Assembly (NCBI GenBank): GCA_903959715.1
Contig: CAJBXX010000217.1
Coordinates: 1-9,533 of the forward strand
Reading direction: 5' to 3'
DNA from: an uncultured Alphaproteobacteria bacterium
Lineage (GTDB): Bacteria; Pseudomonadota; Alphaproteobacteria; Rickettsiales; UBA1997
Length of the DNA stretch: 9,533 nucleotides
The position numbers and the translations under genes were made by a program. The notes under the pieces were generated by a model. It did not search any database. It was given only the letters and a program-made list of their open reading frames with translations, and was not told the origin of the DNA. Of this stretch, positions 6,408 through 9,533 are shown piece by piece; position 1 is the stretch's first letter; each line of letters starts with the position of its first letter.

Positions 6408-7016
6408 TTAGTTATTATAAAGCCAAGGAGTTATTTGACGATTTTTTTCTTCAAAATCAGTAATTTTTTGTGATTTTTGTAGAGTTAAGCCAATATCATC
6501 GAGACCTTCAATTAAACAATGTTTTTTGAAAGAATCAATTTCAAATTTATAGATTTTTTCGTTAGTTTGAATTTCTTGTTTTAATAAATTTACGGTTGCC
6601 GAATTGTTTGGCGACTTAGAAAATTCAAGCAATTCATCGATTTCAGAATTTTTTAAAACTATTGGCAAAATGCCATTTTTAAAACAATTATTGTAAAAAA
6701 TATCAGCAAAAGATGGGGCAATAACGCATTGAATACCGAAATCAATGAGTGCCCAAGGAGCATGCTCACGGCTAGATCCGCAACCAAAATTATCGAGAGC
6801 AACTAAAATTTTGGCATCGCGAAATTCGGGTTTGTTTAAAACAAAATTAGTAATTTCTTTTTCATTTAAATCATAACGCATTTCATGGAACAAGTTTTTG
6901 CCAAGCCCAGTTCTTTTGATGGTTTTGAGGAATTGCTTTGGAATTATCATATCGGTATCGATATTAATCAAAGGCAATCCAGCAACAATAGATTTAACAA
7001 TATTGAATTTTTGCAT
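6408..7016 (-). CDS. leuD: 3-isopropylmalate dehydratase small subunit
   Basis: Small subunit of isopropylmalate isomerase, which with the iron-sulfur subunit LeuC converts 2-isopropylmalate to 3-isopropylmalate in leucine synthesis. The 202-residue length matches the bacterial proteobacterial type (E. coli 201). Seen: [14 protein letters not shown] 18-31, GLGKNLF 37-43, the substrate-loop signature [13 protein letters not shown] 78-90, [20 protein letters not shown] 100-119, and GLDDIGLTL 171-179, with a normal C-terminal extension. Nothing is truncated. leuC and leuB are not next to it in this window, which is unusual since leuC and leuD are generally adjacent. It lies 60 bp after ribF and 24 bp before fabI on the same strand. 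The start is the first Met, without a Shine-Dalgarno sequence. Confidence 0.95.
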   Translation of the reverse strand: MQKFNIVKSIVAGLPLINIDTDMIIPKQFLKTIKRTGLGKNLFHEMRYDLNEKEITNFVLNKPEFRDAKILVALDNFGCGSSREHAPWALIDFGIQCVIAPSFADIFYNNCFKNGILPIVLKNSEIDELLEFSKSPNNSATVNLLKQEIQTNEKIYKFEIDSFKKHCLIEGLDDIGLTLQKSQKITDFEEKNRQITPWLYNN

Positions 7017-7076
7017 TTTTGTGTTTTTAATTTTTTTTGGAAATCAATTTTGCTAATCCTTCTTAAAAAAACAAGG

Positions 7077-8021
7077 TTAATTTTTATTAATTAAATTAAT
7101 ATCGAATTTAATTTGATTTTTTAGCTCATCAATCGAAGAAAATTTTTTCTCATCACGAATAAAATCTAAAAATTCAACGCGAATTTTTTGGTGATATAAA
7201 TTTTTAGAAAAATTTAATAAATGGGTTTCGAAAAGTGGCTTCAGACTTGAATTATCAAAGGTTGGCTTGATACCAAAATTGGTAATTGAATCATAAAATT
7301 TATTTTCATCATTAATATAAGTTTGAGTTTTATAAACTCCAAATTTCGGTTTAATTAAATTAATTTTATGATTTATGTTGGCAGTCTTGTAACCTAATTC
7401 ACCGGCGATTTTCTTGCCTTCCACTACAATTCCATCAATGGCAAAATTATGTCCCAAAATTTTATTTAACGATTTAATTTCACCGCTTTTTAAATATTGT
7501 CGTGCTAATGAAGAAGAAATGGTAATTTCACTATGATTTTTATCTAAAATTTTAATCGGATTTATTTCGTGCAAATCAAAATTGTAATTTTCGAGAGTTT
7601 TAAAATTTCCTTCGCGACCCTTGCCAAATGTGAAGTCGTAGCCAATAATTAAAGATTTAACATTAAATTTATTTATCAATATTTCTTCAATAAAATTAAT
7701 GGCTTTTATAGAGGATAAATTATTGTTAAAAGGAAGTATGATTAAATAATCTAAACTATATTTTTTAAGTAAATTTATTTTATTGGCAAGATTGGTGATG
7801 CGAAAATCACTATTAAAATCACTTTTATTTTTATTTAAAAAATAAATTGGATGCGGTTCAAAACTTAAAAGCGCCGAAGATAAATTATTTTTTTTTGCAA
7901 TTTCTTGAGTTTTTTCAATAATTTTTTGATGAGCGAGATGAACGCCATCAAAGTTCCCAATGGTGAGAGCTAATTTCGGTAATTGATGATTGATTTGATT
8001 TAAATTGCGAATTAAAATCAT
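7077..8021 (-). CDS. ribF: Bifunctional riboflavin kinase / FMN adenylyltransferase
   Basis: Cytoplasmic enzyme of 314 residues making FMN from riboflavin and then FAD from FMN. The N-terminal nucleotidyltransferase domain carries GNFDGVHLAH (22-31), FEPHP (54-58), IIGYDFTFGKGREGN (125-139) and ISSS..R (168-174). The C-terminal flavokinase domain, from about 191, has GELGYKTANI (207-216), NFGIKPTF (248-255) and the FETHLLNF segment (264-271) with the expected catalytic Glu265, then RDEKKFSS near the end. Two signature positions differ from the common form: the second Gly of HxGH is Ala30, and the proline of the PTAN motif is Lys212 (KTAN), while the Thr and Asn are kept. Both domains are complete, so the protein is probably active. 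It is the first gene of the minus-strand cluster; its start is 53 bp from the divergent yejA. No FMN riboswitch fits in that gap. Confidence 0.93.
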   Translation of the reverse strand: MILIRNLNQINHQLPKLALTIGNFDGVHLAHQKIIEKTQEIAKKNNLSSALLSFEPHPIYFLNKNKSDFNSDFRITNLANKINLLKKYSLDYLIILPFNNNLSSIKAINFIEEILINKFNVKSLIIGYDFTFGKGREGNFKTLENYNFDLHEINPIKILDKNHSEITISSSLARQYLKSGEIKSLNKILGHNFAIDGIVVEGKKIAGELGYKTANINHKINLIKPKFGVYKTQTYINDENKFYDSITNFGIKPTFDNSSLKPLFETHLLNFSKNLYHQKIRVEFLDFIRDEKKFSSIDELKNQIKFDINLINKN

Positions 8022-8074
8022 GTTTTATTTAAAAATTTAATAATAATTTTAACTTGAAAATCGATCATTTAAAA
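8022..8074. promoter_or_regulatory. Divergent promoter gap between ribF and yejA
   Basis: Only 53 bp separate the two start codons, so both promoters must be packed here or reach into the genes. On the plus strand AATAAT (8042-8047) is a -10 candidate 28 bp before yejA. On the minus strand TATTAT (8045-8040) is a -10 candidate for ribF and the whole cluster. No matching -35 is clear for either. Opposing, overlapping -10 boxes would make the two directions compete. Confidence 0.35.
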
Positions 8075-8076
8075 AT
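8042..8076. repeat. 35-bp dispersed intergenic element, copy 2
   Basis: It matches 3402-3436 at 32 of 35 positions in the same orientation (differences at 8056, 8062 and 8065). It fills most of the ribF-yejA gap and runs into the yejA start codon. A shared TTTTATTT a little upstream (8023-8030 and 3389-3396) suggests the similarity may extend with a small indel. Confidence 0.6.
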
Positions 8077-8079
8077 GAT
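8064..8079. repeat. 16-bp palindrome across the yejA start codon
   Basis: ATCATTT (8064-8070) and AAATGAT (8073-8079) are exact reverse complements around AA, with the ATG of yejA inside the right arm. It could be an operator or a start-codon-masking fold, or a chance AT-rich dyad. The related copy near 3424 does not keep the symmetry. Confidence 0.4.
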
Positions 8080-9533
8080 AAATTCAAAATTTTTTTGCAA
8101 AAAAACTTGGTTTTTTTTAATCAAAAGTTTTTTTTGTTTAATTTTCTTCGTTAATTTTGCACGAGCCGACGCGGTTTTGCAACATAATTCTTCAACAAAT
8201 TTTCAACATGGAATTTCAATTTTTGGCGATTTAAAATATTCTAAAAATTTTAAAAATTTAGAATATGTCGATGTCAATGCCAAGAAGGGCGGAGAAGTGC
8301 ATTTTGGCGTTGAAGGTGGCTATAATTCATTCAATAATTTTATTTTAAAAGGCATCGGCGCCCAAGGATTATCATATCTTTACGATAGTTTGATGGAGGG
8401 CACGGACGATGAAATCGGTTCGCGTTATGGCTTGATTGCCAAAGAGGCGAAATTGAGTCAAAATCGCTTAAATCTTGAATTTAAATTGCGTGAAAATGCT
8501 TTTTTTCATGATGGCAAAAATATCACCGCCGATGATGTTATTTTCACTTTTAATAAATTAATTTCTGATGGTCATCCATCATACAAAATGAGCTTTCGCG
8601 ATGTTAAAAATGTTGAAAAACTTGGCAAATTTCGCGTGAGATTTAATTTTAAAAATGCCAATAATCGTAATTTGCCGTTGATTATTGCTTCCTTGCCGGT
8701 TTTGCCAAAACATTTTTATGAAAAAAATGATTTTTCTAAATCATCTTTAACTATTCCGATTGGGTCTGGACCTTACAAAATCGAAGATTTCGTTGCGAAT
8801 CGATATGTCGCTTATGAGAGAAATAAAAATTATTGGGGCGTTAATTTGCCAATCAATATTGGACGCTATAATTTTGATAAAATTATTTTTGATTATTATC
8901 GCGATAACAATGTTCTAATCGAGGCTTTCAAAGCTCAAAAATATGATTTTCGCCAAGAAAATGTTGCACGCAATTGGGCGAATGCTTACAATATCAAAGC
9001 GGTTGAAAATGGCGAAATTATTAAACGCGAAATCGAGCATGAAATGCCGGCGCCGACCCAAGTTTTTATTTTGAATTTACGCAAAACTCAATTTCAAAAT
9101 TATGCTTTACGCAAAGCCATTACGCAAGTTTTTGATTTTGAGTGGCTTCGCGATCACATTTTTTATGGCTCTTACAAACGCAACGAAAGTTACTTCACCA
9201 ATTCGGAATTTGCTTTTAAAGATTTCAAACTTCCAAAAACCGCCGGCGACGGCATAAATCGACAAAATATTATCATCGCTCAAAAAATTTTAGCCGATGC
9301 GGGATATAAAATTATTGATCAAAAATTAATCGATCCAACCACAAAAAAGGCGGTGGCAATTGAATTTATGATTGACCAAAAAGCCTTTGAAATGGTGGTG
9401 GCGCCTTACATTAAAAATTTAAAAAAACTTGGAATCGATGCCAAAATGCGTTTCGTTGAAGAGAACCAATTTCAAACGCGAGTCAATAATTTTGATTTTG
9501 ATGTGATGGTTGGTGTTTATCCGCAAAATATTA
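8075..9533 (+). CDS. yejA: YejA-like periplasmic oligopeptide-binding protein (5' part)
   Basis: The N-terminal 486 codons of an ABC-transporter substrate-binding protein of solute-binding family 5; the frame is still open at the window edge. E. coli YejA has about 600 residues, so roughly 80% is present. Residues 1-31 are a signal peptide (KFFCKK basic region, a Phe/Leu/Ile core, cleavage near ARA or ADA). The mature part begins with HGISIFGDLKYSKNF (45-59) and YVDVNAKKGGEVHFG (64-78), the hallmark of the YejA branch. HDGKNITADDVIFTFN, LPVLPKH, SGPYKI, NYWG, FDYYRDNNV, FKAQKYDFRQEN, NWA and FDFEWLRDHIFYGSY then follow in family order. YejABEF imports peptides (microcin C in E. coli; murein peptides reported in some alphaproteobacteria). 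yejB, yejE and yejF would be expected beyond the window. The ATG at 8075 is the only start giving a full signal peptide; no Shine-Dalgarno is seen. Confidence 0.9.
   Translation, partial: MINSKFFCKKTWFFLIKSFFCLIFFVNFARADAVLQHNSSTNFQHGISIFGDLKYSKNFKNLEYVDVNAKKGGEVHFGVEGGYNSFNNFILKGIGAQGLSYLYDSLMEGTDDEIGSRYGLIAKEAKLSQNRLNLEFKLRENAFFHDGKNITADDVIFTFNKLISDGHPSYKMSFRDVKNVEKLGKFRVRFNFKNANNRNLPLIIASLPVLPKHFYEKNDFSKSSLTIPIGSGPYKIEDFVANRYVAYERNKNYWGVNLPINIGRYNFDKIIFDYYRDNNVLIEAFKAQKYDFRQENVARNWANAYNIKAVENGEIIKREIEHEMPAPTQVFILNLRKTQFQNYALRKAITQVFDFEWLRDHIFYGSYKRNESYFTNSEFAFKDFKLPKTAGDGINRQNIIIAQKILADAGYKIIDQKLIDPTTKKAVAIEFMIDQKAFEMVVAPYIKNLKKLGIDAKMRFVEENQFQTRVNNFDFDVMVGVYPQNI

Noticed and set aside
8022..8074. 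FMN riboswitch upstream of ribF
   Set aside because: The 53-bp gap is far too short for the element and contains none of its GC-rich conserved stems.

Overview
The window is an AT-rich (roughly 30% GC by eye), gene-dense piece of what looks like an alphaproteobacterial chromosome. FabI, BioF, LeuD and especially the YejA-type binding protein carry signature stretches typical of Alphaproteobacteria. The low GC, the A/T-rich gene starts without Shine-Dalgarno sequences and the small outer-membrane barrel suggest a streamlined lineage, perhaps near Rickettsiales, Holosporales or an uncultured AT-rich group. LeuD and BioF mean it keeps at least parts of leucine and biotin synthesis, so it is not among the most reduced intracellular species. 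The taxonomic placement is inference from protein style only.

Layout. 81-1925 (minus): an RhlE-type DEAD-box RNA helicase with a long Arg/Asp/Gly/Asn-rich tail. 1926-2279: a 354-bp divergent AT-rich intergenic region with several inverted repeats. 2280-3386 (plus): bioF, with no other biotin gene beside it. 3387-3547: a spacer holding a 35-bp element that recurs in front of yejA. 3548-4285 (plus): a secreted outer-membrane beta-barrel protein that overlaps the last gene of the opposing cluster tail to tail. 4269-8021 (minus): a tightly packed five-gene cluster transcribed ribF > leuD > fabI > gmk > dedA. 8022-8074: a 53-bp divergent promoter gap. 8075-9533 (plus): the first 486 codons of a YejA-like periplasmic peptide-binding protein, cut by the window edge.

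Function. The minus-strand cluster mixes housekeeping steps: FMN/FAD synthesis, leucine synthesis, the reductase step of fatty-acid elongation, GMP phosphorylation, and a DedA membrane protein probably involved in lipid-carrier or phospholipid handling. The plus-strand genes add biotin-precursor synthesis, an envelope barrel and peptide import. The genes do not form one pathway; the cluster looks like a co-transcribed housekeeping block of a compact genome.

No RNA gene, mobile element, CRISPR array or defence system was found, and no evident new multi-gene system. The most unusual signals are the near-identical 35-bp intergenic element at 3402-3436 and 8042-8076, the absence of a Shine-Dalgarno sequence at every start, the solitary bioF, the repeat-built RhlE tail and the unusual motif residues in RibF.
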